Below, one piece after another: positions 1 to 11,581 of a stretch of 64,000 nucleotides of DNA; the first letter of the stretch is position 1, and every line of letters begins with the position of its first letter. A model generated the notes under the pieces. The model had not been told where the DNA came from. It made no database searches and saw nothing but the letters and a program-made list of their open reading frames with translations. The stretch lies in assembly GCA_039881045.1 (NCBI GenBank), contig JAYWVB010000013.1, positions 620,001-684,000 on the forward strand, read 5' to 3'. A program made the position numbers and the translations under genes. Source of the stretch: Chaetomium olivaceum (Eukaryota; Ascomycota; Sordariomycetes; Sordariales; Chaetomiaceae).

Positions 1-965
1 GAAGTTAGAGATCTAGAGATCTTGAGATCTTGACGCTAGCTGGTGTCTTTGCCTCTTTGAAGTGACTGGCTTGACTCGGATGACAAGATTTGAGACAGAA
101 CGGGATATGTCTTGACATATATCCCAGCAGTACTGTCAACCAGCACGGCAAAGCCGCGGCCTACTTTCACATTGCAGTCATGATAGTGCGTAACCTGTCC
201 CGTTGAAGGATCAAAGGGCCCGGCAGCCAAGCCAAGCGTACGTGTTAGTCTGGATTTCTGTTACACGGTGCATCTTGTTTGGCTTCATTTTGCTTGCGCG
301 GCTCATCCTACATAGGAGTTGAAATTCCGCCTTGAATTCTATTTGGACATATGTCTGTAGGGGCGGCTCGCTTTCGGCCCCCTGTTCGATCGCATCTTCG
401 CACCTTCGCATACTCGCACTCGCTTAACTATCGTCGAATCAGAGACGACCCATACACTCGGTGCGGCGGTGCGGCTGGAGGAAGGATGACGACGCGTGTC
501 CCACCAGCAACTCAAACAGCACTGCATGCCATGTTACTTGCAAAAGGCTGTGATGATAGGGCGTTGTTTGATCAATTGGGGAGAGATGCTGCTGGTGACG
601 GTTTAGTGTTCGTGTACCTAGTTTACCACACCCCCTCCCAGGCTCCCCCCTTCTCCTGAGCCGTCTTGGGTTTCAACACCTACTCCACTTGCAAAATACC
701 CCTTAACTATTGAGATGTTTGTTGTTGCTCATCGCCTGAGTAGCTTACTTGATCAATCTTTGTTTTTCAATCCAAGAGCCATGGGCTTGCGAAATCAAAA
801 GAAAGAAAAAGGGTAAAACAGAGGGTAAAGAAGCCGAACAGTAATACGGGAAAAGTAAGCCACGGATCGATGATGAAAGCCTCTTAACTCAAAATTGGCC
901 GCTAAAATTAAGCTAACAATCCTCAATAGCTCCTTCACACTCAAACACCCACTGTTATCAACCCT
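1..965. other. Left-edge intergenic region
   Basis: I see no convincing gene. A short minus-strand open stretch at 36-230 has no recognisable domain and could be an exon of a gene I cannot resolve. The region lies downstream of the minus-strand carboxypeptidase gene, so its right part is probably that gene's 3' UTR. Confidence 0.4.
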
Positions 966-3147
966 TCACAGCTCATCACCGTCCAACCCGCCCTTGGGTT
1001 CCTCCAACGAACGCCCCTCAACAACAAACCAATCCTTCACCAACGCCGTTCCGTTTACCACGGTCTGCCACACCTCGGGCTCGCAGGTATCCGGTTTTAG
1101 AATATAGCACTTCGGGCTGGGCATCTCCGGCGCCTCACTCTTCACCCAAGCATCCCGACGACCCTTCGTCACGAACCCATCCCCGACCTTCACCCTCCCA
1201 GTCGGCACGTCCCACCCGCCCATGGCCCGCCGGAACACCTCGTACGCCGCCCTCGGCTGATACGCAGGCACCTCATGCCCGGCCTGGAACATACGCGTGA
1301 AGCTGAACCGGCCGACCTGTTTGGTGAGGCCCTTCCAGTTATCATCATCCCCTTTTCCATCCCCTTCCCCATCACCACCCCCCCATTTCCCTTCTCCTCA
1401 TTTCCCTTCTCCTCATTTCCCTTTCCATTCCCCCCATCCACCAAAAGCCTCGCATACCCCGCCCCCCTAAACACCTCCCTCCCCTTCCAAGGCACCCTCT
1501 CCGCCACCCTCTCCCCGCCAACCCAATTCGCCATAAAGTCCCGATCCCCATACACCAAATGCACCCTCACCCCGTCATCCGCATCCAACAACCCCCCCAC
1601 CGCCACAGCCCCTTCCAAAGGCCCACCCCTCAGCATATCCCAGCTCCCCTCAAACCCCTCCGCCACCGCCGCCGACGCAGCCGTGTAATTGACCGGCACC
1701 CCCAGCGCCGCCAGCACCTCCTCGCGGGCAAGCCACCCGCGTGCGTGGGGCGGCGGGAAGGGGTCGTGGGACGGGTGGGCGATGTCGTAGGGGCCGCGGT
1801 TGGCGAAGTGGGTGTAGGTGTCGAAGCAGGCGGCTTCGAGGGTGGTTAGGGTGTGCGTGCAGTTGTGGTTTGCGGGGGCGGTGGTGGTGTTGGTGTTGGG
1901 GGGGGTTGTTGTGTCGGGGTTGGGGGCGAGGAGGGCGGTTTGGCAGGCGAGGAGTTGGGCGTGCCAGCCGTCGGGGCGGGTCCAGTTGTGGAGGAGGGAG
2001 GCGTGTAAGGAGGGGGGGTAGAGAGGAGGGGTGTAGGTCTAAGAGTGAAAGGGTGAGTTAGTGAGGTCCTGGACCGCTGGGTAGATGGTGTGCAAGGGGG
2101 TTGGTTGTTGGTCGTTGGCAAGGGGGGCTCACATTATTAAAGGGGAAATCGAAGCAGGCCTCGGTCAGGATGGCCCAGTCGATGGCCCCGTTGATAATGC
2201 CCAGCGTGTCGAGGCGTAGGGGGGGGGCACCCGGATATGGCAGGCTGCCGTTAGCAATCCGCTTGTTCTGCTCCTGGAAGAAACGAAAAAAGCCCGGCCC
2301 GTAGCGCCCGCCGTAGCTCTCGGCCCAGAGACTGATCTTGCCATCGTCCGGCCGGTAGTGCGGAAACTCAAACAGCCATGTCTGCAGGAAGTGCCACATG
2401 GCGTGGGCGGACCGCTCTGTGGTATTGGTGGTCTGCGATATCTTCTGGCTCCCCATGGTCCCGACCCAGAATGTGTTGTTAGTGGGTGGGATCTCGCCGT
2501 CGGTAAAGTTGGTGGGCGTGATGATGGGCTCCGATGGGTCTTTGACATCCAGTTGTATCGTCACGTTGGTCAGGACGTCGTACGAGAACCCGGTCTGCAC
2601 GGGCTGGTCAATGTATAGCATATTGACCTCGTTGTTCCAGCTCCAGGGGTTGAGGTATGTCGTCTTGGAGTCCGGCCCGACAAAACAGGGGCCGTTCTCC
2701 TCCAGCAGGCCCATCATGGACGAGCCCCCTGGACCGCCGTTTAGCCATATGGCCAGGGGGGCATTGGCCGGGTCCTTGCGAGCTTCGAAGAACCAGAAGA
2801 ACCTGGAGTTGTCAGCCACTGTTGTCTGTTGAGCAGGGTAACTTGACTGACGTGTTGATGGGATAGTCCTGGTCTCCGCCCTCCAAAAGGTTTGGCGGAA
2901 GATGGACGTATCCCGAGTACGACTTGACACCTGGTGTTGTCTCGCAGATGCCGGGCTGTTGATGGTTTTAGCTTAGGACAGTTCATAAACATGAATGAAG
3001 ATGACTAACCTCTTTGAACGATATGCTGACGTTTTCATGGAACTTGGACTGTATCACTGTGATGCCCTCCCTCTTTGGAGGGAACTGGGCGTGGGTACCG
3101 AGGACGAGAGCGCACACGACGCCATTGGATAGGATCCTGCTCTTCAT
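966..3147 (-). CDS. Secreted serine carboxypeptidase (peptidase family S10, CPS1-like), one frame break
   Basis: This encodes a serine carboxypeptidase that removes C-terminal residues from peptides, probably secreted. Exons read on the minus strand are 3147-3010, 2955-2852, 2802-2133 and 2038-966, with GT-AG introns of 54, 49 and 94 nt. The start at 3147 opens a signal peptide (MKSRILSNGVVCALVLGTHAQ minus its last residue, hydrophobic core at 9-17). The oxyanion motif WLNGGPGGSS, the nucleophile motif ESYGG, the catalytic Asp in VYGDRDFMANW and the catalytic His in AGHEVP are all visible, so the triad is complete. The last exon changes frame in a low-complexity Gly/Glu/Lys insert between Asp and His: the C7 run at 1378-1384 would need to be one base longer. 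With that correction the protein is about 661 residues, normal for the family. The break could be a sequencing error or a real lesion. The family assignment is secure; the substrate is unknown. Confidence 0.88.
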
Positions 3148-3606
3148 TTTGGGTATTGTCCCCTGGGAATCCCCAAGAGATCGTTTGGGAATTGCTTGTC
3201 ATTTCGGAGAAGAATGGCTCGGCGACACTCACGACGCGTAAGTCGAGCAAACCAAACCCCAATGCGTGTGGTTCGGATTTAAATCCGACTCTGGCCGCTC
3301 ACCTGCCTATTCCGGAAGCCGGCCGCATCAAAACGGGTAGACGGAGGAAGGTTAGTCTTGAAGAGAAGATGTACACAATAAGTAAAGTCATTGGTTATAT
3401 GAGCGTGGAAGTGGTTACTGGGTACTTGGATTGTGGAACTGGTTAGAGTGATACAAACCTGTATCAAGTTCTATCTTTCCTGGCATACATTTCATCCCCT
3501 CATGAATATCTATATCCCAACATACTTTCTAAAGGGCCGTCTAATCCCGTCGTTATAGCAGTCGTACATAGTTATACACGCCATGCCCACACTACACTAC
3601 TCAACC
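3148..3606. other. Intergenic region between carboxypeptidase and LETM1 genes
   Basis: This holds the upstream region of the minus-strand carboxypeptidase gene and the 3' end of the next minus-strand gene. I see no gene or repeat. Confidence 0.5.
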
Positions 3607-4859
3607 CTACCACTCGCTGTCCTTCACCAACAGCAACCTCTTCACGGCCTCCTCCCACCCCTCCTCCCCCAACCTCCGCGCGTCCGTCAGCCGCAACCAC
3701 TTCCCAAGAACCTCCCTCAACTCCCTCTCCCCCCTCCCCAGCACATCCACCCCGCGATCCGTGCACGCCAGCCGCAGTTCCTCCTCGACCAACACCCTGG
3801 CCCCGCCCGCGGCCACCAACAACGCATCATCCTCTTTCAAGAATTCCAACCGCCTGCTCACGCGAGGGCGTAGCACAAACCCCGGCGTCCACGACCTAAC
3901 CCTCAGCCCCAACAAAGCCGCCATATCCCCCATCCCCACCTCACCACTACCACTCCCACTCCCACTCCCGTCCTTACCCCCCTCACCACCCCCCTCGCTC
4001 TCAAAACCCCGCCTAACAGTCCCCCTCCTCCCCTCCACCCCCGCAAGCAACCCGGCCACCTGCCTCGGAATGCGACAGGTCAGGGGCACGGCCCCGGGGA
4101 GCGCCAGGACCACCAGCGGGGTGAACTCGCCGCAGACGAGCAGCAGCAGGGCAAACAGCGGCAGGCGGCGCACGTCGTGCCGCCAGCGCGTGCGCAGGAG
4201 CATGTGCGCGCGTGTGCCCGGCGCTGGTCGCGCAATGAGCTCTCCTTCGCCGGCGCCTTGGTTTCCTGCTGGGGTTGTGGCGGTGGTGTTGGTGGTGGGT
4301 AGCAGCGGAAGGGTTTTTCTGCGTCGGTTGGGAAGAGTACAACAGCTTTGTATTCGTGACAATATGCTTCACACCCGTCTTGTAGAACTTGAGGTAGGCG
4401 ACGCCCGTGGCAAAGAGGTGGGAGAAGTTGGCTGGGGAGAGGAACGGTGGGGGTGGGCGTTGGGGTTGGCGCGGGTCGGGAGGTTGAGCGGCGGGGGGCG
4501 GGTGGTGGGAGGGGGTTTGCGGATGCTGCTGCTGCTGCTGTGGTTGCGATGGCGTCGGTGGTGACGGCGGTCGTGGTGGATGGGGGGAGGGTTCGGGCTC
4601 GATTTTGGTGGCGGATCGAGGTGTTGGTTGAGGTGGTGGTGGGAGCTACGGCTGTAGAGACGTGTCGGCGGTGGTGTTTGGGAGAGATGGAGGTGTTGTT
4701 GGTCGGTTCGTGTGCATGTTGTATCCTCCCGAAAAGGGCCTTCTCGAGCGAGATCAGCGCTGATCTCGACTGTGTGTGGTGCTGTCTTGACAATTGGTAG
4801 CCATTGGTGCGCAATGCACTGCTAAGAAGAATGCGGTGTTGACGCATTGTACTGGCCAT
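3607..4859 (-). CDS. LETM1-domain mitochondrial inner-membrane protein, frame interrupted
   Basis: The C-terminal half carries the LETM1 ribosome-binding-like domain: a basic lead-in followed by RRLPLFALLLLVCGEFTPLV (a membrane segment with the conserved Glu-Phe-Thr-Pro), then TCRIPRQ and a helical region ending at the stop at 3607. LETM1 relatives sit in the mitochondrial inner membrane and act in K+/H+ exchange and ribosome anchoring. The middle section (ANFSHLFATGVAYLKFYKTG) also fits but lies in another frame, and an Arg/Ser-rich presequence-like N-terminus starting at 4859 lies in a third. The middle-to-C-terminal shift is repaired if the T5 run at 4314-4318 were one base shorter. The N-terminal shift falls somewhere in 4450-4660 and could be an indel or an intron I cannot place. 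The N-terminal boundary is uncertain. Confidence 0.72.
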
Positions 4860-5292
4860 GTTTCCTCAACCACAGCTTCGAGAGTGGCGGAGGGAATTGG
4901 GGTTATAAGATGTAGGAAGTTGAGAGTTTCCAGAATGATGACATGTGTAGATTACACGGTAACTCATACATTAGCCAAGCGCATCTGACGTGTATTGATA
5001 AGTTTGGTACTGAGCTAGCCGTATTAGGAAAAACGAGGTATTGTACCTGTGAGCCATGTACATCTAGCCGTATTAGGCAGAACGAGGTATTGTACATGTG
5101 AGCCATGTACATGTACATGTACGTTCCATCCAGGTTCTTACAAACCGCATCTCAAGACCATGATTTGACACAGTAACAATTAATACAGAAACCACGCCGA
5201 GGAACGCCCATTTAGCCCCCTATCCCTTATCTAACCAGCCGTAGAATCCGACGAGATGACTATCCCGGAATAAGCTACCAAGACACAGACAT
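4860..5292. other. Intergenic region
   Basis: No gene seen. It contains the short tandem duplication annotated at 5016-5112. Confidence 0.5.
5016..5112. repeat. 49-bp direct tandem duplication
   Basis: A unit beginning TAGCCGTATTAGG at 5016 is repeated from 5065 with only a few differences. Each copy contains a GTATTGTAC..GTGAGCCATGTACAT core, and the second copy runs into a short TGTACA alternation. It lies between the LETM1 and GT71 genes. Confidence 0.75.
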
Positions 5293-7017
5293 TTATGAGT
5301 ACACTTTTGCATATAGCAAGCCCATCCGCGCGCACACCTCTCGTATACGCTCCAACTTTTCTAATTTCGTCTGGCAGTAAACCCGCATTGAGTCCTCCCA
5401 CAACTGCTTCTCAACATCTCGGCCAAAGCTGTCAACCAACCAGCCCGGATCGCCCCACAGACGCACATACCTGCCCTTCTCGTTCTTCGCTGTGAAGCCC
5501 GACTTTTCGTCGAGAATGGTCGTAAAGTCGGGCTTCATACCGTTGTGGTGCAAGAACATGACGCGGTGGTCGATGCTCTCCCACGTTATGTTGCCTACCG
5601 TGCCGAGGAACGACGAGTCGGTCATGAAGTCCTCCTCGACGACGGCTGCCGCATCCCCTTGCTTGTGCGGCGGGTCGGCGCCCCCGGCGCCCTGCCTCTT
5701 TTTCGGCCCAGGACTCACACCAAGTTCGCTCTTGTCTGCCTTCTCGACGGCCGCCATGACGCCCTGGTAATCCACCATCGGATCCACCTGCATCATGAAC
5801 ATGCCCCTCCACTGGCCCTTGACCGTCCGCCCGTTCACACGGGGCATCTTCTTTACGTCGTAATACCCCTTCTTGACGCCGACCCCGGGTTTCATCCACG
5901 CCGTCGGCTGCTTGTACACTCCCCGGCCCCGTAACCCTTCCAGCACCAACGCGGCGTGGAAAAAGGTCTCCTTATCGCCTTCGCCGGCACCATGCTGGCT
6001 GAGCATGGGGTAATAGTGCTTCGGCCCGTTGTAGTTGTAGTACGCGGCGAGGAGGAGGGTGTCAGCGTGGCGGGACTTGTCGTACACCATCACACCGCTC
6101 TCCGACGTGGCCCGCGAGGTAACCGACGGGATCTCGAGGTCGCCGGCGATCTTGTAGAACCGCGGCGCCGTGGTCGACGCCCAAAAGTCGGGCCAGGTTA
6201 TAAAGCCGGCCGAGGTGAACGGCTCGGAGCCGGGGTCGAAGATGGGGTCCGGATTCCGCACGGGGAGGCAGTCGGCGTCGAGGAAGAGCACATTCTGAAA
6301 GGTGGACGCGATGATCGAGAGATACTTCCACTGGAAGCGCATCAACTTTCCCTCGGGAAGATCTATACCCGCCCACATTTCAGGAAGGGACACGCAGGTA
6401 GCGTTGAGGCGAGGCAGTGTCTCGGAGCACACCAGATCCACCCATGGCGAGGACGTATCGAGTATGATCTCTATGGGTAAGCGCGAGCCGGCCTGCCGCG
6501 CCATCAGTACCAGCGAGATGACCTGCCCAAAGTTACGCTCGCCGGCCGTCGTTACGATGCCAGTGGTTTTCGCATGGTAGGGCAGGTGGCTGGCGAATAC
6601 GGCAAGCTGGTCGATGAAGGAAGCGTGGGACTCGCGGAAGATGGCCTCCTCTTCCTCCGGGAGATCGAGCCGGTCCAGACGTGTCTCGTTGACATCGGGC
6701 TTCCAGTTGAGTGAACGCTTGAGGATCTTGAGTGGGGGTGTCGTTATGCGGGTGCTTTCGAGGCGGTCGAAAAACTCGATCCACCAGCCACTGGGCTCTT
6801 GGTCGCCGGCTTGAGGAGCGGGAGCTGGAGCGGGTGCGGGTGAGGGTGCGTGCCTTGTGTAGAAGTCGTCGAAGAAGGACAAGTGATGAACAAGATAGAC
6901 GAATGAGAACAACGAAAGAAGAACCAGGACAGAAAGCTTCGCCTTGCCGTTCTGAAGGAAGGATTTTAGGGAGTGTCGGAGGAACGCTAAGCTTCCTCGC
7001 ACGTTAGAGACATCCAT
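5293..7017 (-). CDS. GT71 alpha-mannosyltransferase (MNN2/MNN5-like), Golgi type II membrane protein
   Basis: This single uninterrupted reading frame of 574 residues encodes a Golgi glycosyltransferase of the MNN2/MNN5 type, which adds alpha-1,2-linked mannose branches to outer-chain mannan or related glycans. A short cytosolic tail is followed by one membrane anchor at about residues 29-45, then a Pro/Ala-rich stem near 57-70 and the lumenal catalytic domain. The nucleotide-sugar/metal motif FLDADC lies at about 245-250, with the family-typical DPIFD and the downstream GFITWPDFW and SGVMVYDKS blocks. The start is the first Met of the frame, ahead of the anchor. No introns or frame breaks are seen, unlike its neighbours. 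The exact linkage is inferred from the family. Confidence 0.9.
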   Translation of the reverse strand: MDVSNVRGSLAFLRHSLKSFLQNGKAKLSVLVLLSLFSFVYLVHHLSFFDDFYTRHAPSPAPAPAPAPQAGDQEPSGWWIEFFDRLESTRITTPPLKILKRSLNWKPDVNETRLDRLDLPEEEEAIFRESHASFIDQLAVFASHLPYHAKTTGIVTTAGERNFGQVISLVLMARQAGSRLPIEIILDTSSPWVDLVCSETLPRLNATCVSLPEMWAGIDLPEGKLMRFQWKYLSIIASTFQNVLFLDADCLPVRNPDPIFDPGSEPFTSAGFITWPDFWASTTAPRFYKIAGDLEIPSVTSRATSESGVMVYDKSRHADTLLLAAYYNYNGPKHYYPMLSQHGAGEGDKETFFHAALVLEGLRGRGVYKQPTAWMKPGVGVKKGYYDVKKMPRVNGRTVKGQWRGMFMMQVDPMVDYQGVMAAVEKADKSELGVSPGPKKRQGAGGADPPHKQGDAAAVVEEDFMTDSSFLGTVGNITWESIDHRVMFLHHNGMKPDFTTILDEKSGFTAKNEKGRYVRLWGDPGWLVDSFGRDVEKQLWEDSMRVYCQTKLEKLERIREVCARMGLLYAKVYS

Positions 7018-8293
7018 TAGGTAGAAACCTAACCAGGAAGGCTTTAAGGTGAGATGCTTGGATGGGTAGGTATGGAGGGAAGGAGCTACCTGGCAACTGG
7101 CAACAGCGAAGCGTCAGAACATTCGGCAGGCGCTGTCACCTCGTCGCCGTTCCACTCGCACCTTCTTCGGCAGCGATAAGGGGTTGTAGGTCATGTCCGT
7201 TTCGCCAATTCAGGTACATGTTTACATGTTTTCGGTACCACCAGCATACGGGGGGCAGTGCCTGAACACTGCCTGCTGTATGTCAGACGCGTACGAAGGA
7301 AAGTTCCAAGCAGGTCACCAAGGTCCTTGCTTGTTTAGCCCCCATTCTGACAACTCGGGCACGGGGAGAGCTGGGTTGGGAGGAGGGCTTTTTGGTGAAG
7401 GATGTATAGAAAAGGAACAAGGTGGGAACAAGGAGGGATCAAGGAGAACTGGCGTTTGCTAACACTGATGTTCTTTCCATTTTCTGGCCAGCATCTTCCT
7501 GCTGAGCACGCATTTTTTCAACCTCAGCATCCTTCCTTTTTTTCTTCCTCTTGGTTTTCTTCTTCTTGCTTGGCTCCAGGGTCATCTCCGCGCCCCAGCC
7601 TTGGCCCAACTTGCCGTGTTTCCCGGACACACGTCTCCCCGTGTTACGCAACACCGTAACTCGTATTGCGGGGATAACGAGCCGGACCAGGAAGATTGAA
7701 CTCGCTCGAGAATGGTTCGAGTAAGCAAGCACTCGACTCGAACAGAGAACAACAGCCCGCGCCAAATTCGTCCCACTCCCAACTTCCAACCCCCAACTCT
7801 CACCGAAACACACCAGGCCAACGATGAACTGAGGCGGTATTAGCACAGTACGGCCAAAAATAATCCGTCTCCCTAATTTATGAGATAGCGAATCAAGTCT
7901 CTGCTAAGGCCACCAATACCGTCTCGTTCTCCTGAAGTCCGTCGCTGTCGTCGTTATCCCCGATCCCTGCAAGCAGTTCTCAGGTTGGGGGGGCCGCTCA
8001 GGGGCAGCTTGGCAACCTGCCGCTGCTATTACACAAGCATCGGGCTGTGGGCTTGGGCGACCTAATTGGAGCTGGTCACTGAGCCTTGAAATTAGTTAGC
8101 TGGCGGGCTTGCCTGGTACATTACAAAGGCATATCAAATGAAGGAAGGTATTGGCAGACGTTGTGGACATACAATGCGGCTCAAGTACGAATAAACTCGG
8201 GAACAATCCGGGCGGCCGCGTCATCCCGCTTGTCGATCTTCAGGGGTCTCGTTCTACCGAAAAACAGGCACACACCACCACCCATGGACCCCA
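7018..8293. other. Intergenic region between two minus-strand genes
   Basis: Most of this is presumably promoter of the GT71 gene and 3' UTR of the monooxygenase gene. A minus-strand open stretch at about 7439-7640 ends in a Lys-rich block (SKKKKTKRKKKRK) followed by an amphipathic segment and could be a small exon. I do not recognise it and cannot place a start. Confidence 0.35.
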
Positions 8294-10325
8294 TCACGCC
8301 CTGGCCTCCGCCGCCGCCCACTCCTCATTTACACCACGATAATCCTCCGGGCCATACGGGCTAAAAAGCTCAGCCAACACACCACCCTTACGACGCGTCT
8401 GCAATCCCAGATCCCGCAACAGCATATCCAAATACGGCACCGCATCGAAAATAAAAGTCGGCGCGCGACTGCCCCAATCCACGGGGTACCGCCAGCGCCC
8501 AAACCGATTATGCAGCACCGCCTCCCGCCGAATCTTTTCCACCTCCAACCCCCCGGACCCAGGCCCGGCCCCAGCATGACCCCCCAACCCGCGCACCCGC
8601 CCCCTAAAATACGCCGCCACCCACAGACCCTGCACGTGCGCGGTGATGACGTTGCTGAAGTTGGCGACGCTGCCGACAAAGGCGATGTCGCGCGTGCGCA
8701 GGAAGCGCGCCGAGGGCGGCACGATGAACCGGTGCAGCATGAAGGGCGTCAGCGGGGCGTCCGGCGCTGTTCCGGGGACGCTGACCCCCGGCAGGTCCGC
8801 CAGCGGCGCGTAGTGCTTGTTCCAGACCGGCTCATCGCGCAGCCGCGGGAAGGTCGCCACGATCTCGGCGTCGGCCTGCGCCAGCTCGTCGTCGTCCGAG
8901 TCTTTTGAAGACGGCGCGTGCGGCAGGCCGAGCTCGCGGTCGATGCCCTCGGGCAGGAACCGGATCGGCGGCACGTGCTTCCAGCCCGTGTTGGCCAGCA
9001 GCACGTCGGCCTTGAGCTGCTGCACGCCGCCGCCGCCGTCGGAGTTGGGGTCCGAGAGGTGCACTTTCCCCGGGCTGAGGTGGGTGATGTCGCCGACGTG
9101 GACGCGGATCTTGCCGTCGCGCACGAGCTGGAAGAAGTCGGTGTCGTAGTTGAGGATGCTGAAGCTCGTGCCCGCGTACATGGCCGGGAGCCACGGCTTG
9201 AGCTTGGCCGTCTCCGGGTGCGCGTCGTACTTGTTCAGCGCCAGCACGTCGCCGCCCAGGACGCTCCAGAACATGTCGACCATCTTGCGCCCCAGCGCCG
9301 TGCCGTGCAGGAAGTTGCGGATGCCGCCGTAGCCGTCCACGTTGCCCCAGATGCAGGGGCTAAACCAGGTGAGAGCGCGGATGTCTGGGAGCCAAATATC
9401 TCCATGTTAGAGTTCATGCGTGATAAGAGGAGGTGGGAGCTATGATCGTACTAGCGAGCTTCTCAATCCACTTCTTCAGCGGCGTCACGTATGAAGGTGA
9501 CATCCAACAGGGGCCGTGGCCGGACGCTGTGTCGGTTTGTTAGCCAACACACTGTCCCCTCATATTCCCTACTGCGCAGGACTTACCCCGGATGACCATG
9601 TGCGTCTCCACGCCCGCCATTGCATAGGCGTAGGCAGCATCCCAGGCGAACTTGTGGCCACCGAGCACCACCGCCGACTTGGCGGTTTTGAGTGTATCGC
9701 GGTTCTGTTGGAAGTACTTGCCGTGGAAGACGCGGCCCGCCAAAGGTTTCCTGGCCTTGAAAATGCGGGAGGAAAGCCTCTGAAGTGATCCCCGTGGCGA
9801 CGATGAGCCGGCGTGCTTTGACACGCTTCTGCTCCTGCTTGCCGCGGGCATCCGAGGAAGCGGTAGTCAAGATCCAGCCCCCTTCGGCACCGTCCAGGTG
9901 CTCGGCCGACAGCACTTTTGTGCGCAGCCTGATATGCTCAGCGATGCCAAACTCCGTTGCGTAGGCCTCGAGATACTCATGGACGACCTCGCCGGGGATA
10001 TAGTTATCGGTCTTGACCCCGAACCTTGCAGTGGTCATGGGGAAGTCGGGATATTCCAGCGTTCCCAGCAGGTTATTGCTCCTCAGCAGCGGGTACAGAC
10101 GCTCAGCAGCCCAACTCCCCCCCCAGCGTGGACTGTCCGTCAAACACCACCAACGAACCCGTCGGGTTGGTGACATGGTACTGCTTAGCCGCGCCCAGGC
10201 CGTACCAACCTTTGGCGTTTAGTCAACATATGATATATCCCCAGATAGGTTCCTATCGCAACTAGGAAAAGGACTCAGGAGACTCACCGGCGCCGACCAC
10301 CACGCAATCGAAGCTCTCCATCATG
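8294..10325 (-). CDS. FAD-dependent monooxygenase (FMO-like), two single-base frame breaks
   Basis: This encodes a flavin-dependent monooxygenase of the dimethylaniline-monooxygenase type, using FAD and NADPH to oxygenate a small molecule. Exons are 10325-10289, 10209-9587, 9526-9452 and 9384-8294, with GT-AG introns of 79, 60 and 67 nt. The first exon junction builds the FAD Rossmann motif VVVGAGWYGLGAA. LIVATGITSEAFLP is the FMO-type ATG motif and SAVVLGGHKFAWDAAYAYA the second dinucleotide-binding element, here with Gly-Gly-His-Lys-Phe. Two frame changes are needed: the C8 run at 10117-10124 and the CCC at 9736-9738 each look one base too long. With both corrected the exons total 608 codons, giving a coherent 607-residue protein. 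The opposite case, a recent pseudogene, cannot be excluded. The substrate is unknown. Confidence 0.82.
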
Positions 10326-11567
10326 AAGACGTAGGCGTTGCGTTTTTTGATGTTGAATCAAAAACACACCACCTCCAGCCCCGAGCAATCTTTCTCGTGC
10401 TGACGCTGACTGCTGACAGCGTCCCTCACGGGCCAAAGCTGAACCGAGATGCTGCGATTGGCCTTTCTACGAGACATCCTCGTGGCCCCTGTCAATTTCG
10501 CCGCTAATCCACTCATGGTTGTTTAATCTATCCCGCTTCCACTCAGCTGAACGGACGCGAACCCCGCTGTCGTCCCAACCCGGGCCAATACCACCCACCT
10601 ATGTACGATGTAAGCACATCCTGCGTTGGACGTGCCTCTCTTTATTACGGCCGTGGCAGTGTACATCCATTTCGCCAATACGTAGTTATTGATATTAAAC
10701 TAGCAGGAGTAAATACTTACATAGTAACAGTTTTTGAGTCCTTTTCAAGCACGAGTTTGTAGGTTGACCTACTTGAATTCCGTGTTTAAATCTGTCTTGC
10801 ATCACCATAGCATTAATATGATTCCCTCCTCGATTATATGTCACTCAACTACCACACATGCAAAGATAGTACGGTATGGTTGGATGGCCAGTATTGATAA
10901 AGCAGGCCTCTAACAAGTTATTTGGTTGTTGAATGGCCGATAAGCTACAGACTGTAGATACAAAACTCACCATGCTCGCTTGTCGTCTCTGGGATATATT
11001 CTCATCCACAACGTGCCAGATCCTTACAAACAACGCAGTTTCGACTGGCACCTTTTGGACAGAAAAAGATGGACACCAAATTCCTATAGGGGGTTGCCTT
11101 GATGAGATGTCGAGTATAAAAACGAACTGTGAATCAGTATCGACCCAGCCTCCCGTTCTGTTGTCCGTGTTCTTCAATTTGATTAACTCTTCTCGACTTC
11201 TTCACCTCTCGTACCCCATTTCTTTGCCCGGTCCCTTTTTCCGTCCGCGGTTTTCTTTAATAGGGCACAGCTTGGCGGCGGTGATGCTAACCACCAAGTC
11301 AACTGTTTAACACCATACCACTAAGTAGCCCGCTTCAAGTTCCCAGTCGAGTGAAGTAGTTAGAATGAGTGCGAGACGACCTCGACAAGATGAAGATTGA
11401 AAGCGGCCGCGGGCAAGACCGAGTGGGACGATACGGGCTCGGAAACCGACAAGTGCGACAACAAGAACATCGAGGATCAGAAAGGGAATGACGAGGAAGG
11501 ACATAAAAGTTCCGGCCATCTACGATATCTTTGATGGCCGTTCGATGGCGATTGTGTCTAGAAATGG
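10326..11567. other. Intergenic region left of LINE insertion
   Basis: This covers the upstream region of the monooxygenase gene and the sequence flanking the LINE. A short minus-strand open stretch at 11307-11519 begins with a hydrophobic segment (MAGTFMSFLVIPFLILDVLV) and could be the start of a small membrane-protein gene next to the insertion, but I find no support for it. Confidence 0.35.
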
Positions 11568-11581
11568 CTCTAATTATATTA
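11568..11581. repeat. Target-site duplication, 3'-end copy of LINE insertion
   Basis: The 14 bases CTCTAATTATATTA adjoin the (TAA)n-like 3' tail of the minus-strand LINE. An identical copy lies at 14229-14242 next to the 5' truncation point. Confidence 0.9.

Noticed and set aside
1275..1850. Long plus-strand open frames with Pro/Ser-rich or Arg-rich translation at 1.3-1.9 kb
   Set aside because: They are the antisense of the GC-biased carboxypeptidase exon, which has catalytic motifs and splice sites.
8918..9445. 175-residue plus-strand frame inside the FMO gene
   Set aside because: Shadow of the high-GC FMO exon; His/Val/Ala-rich with no motif.
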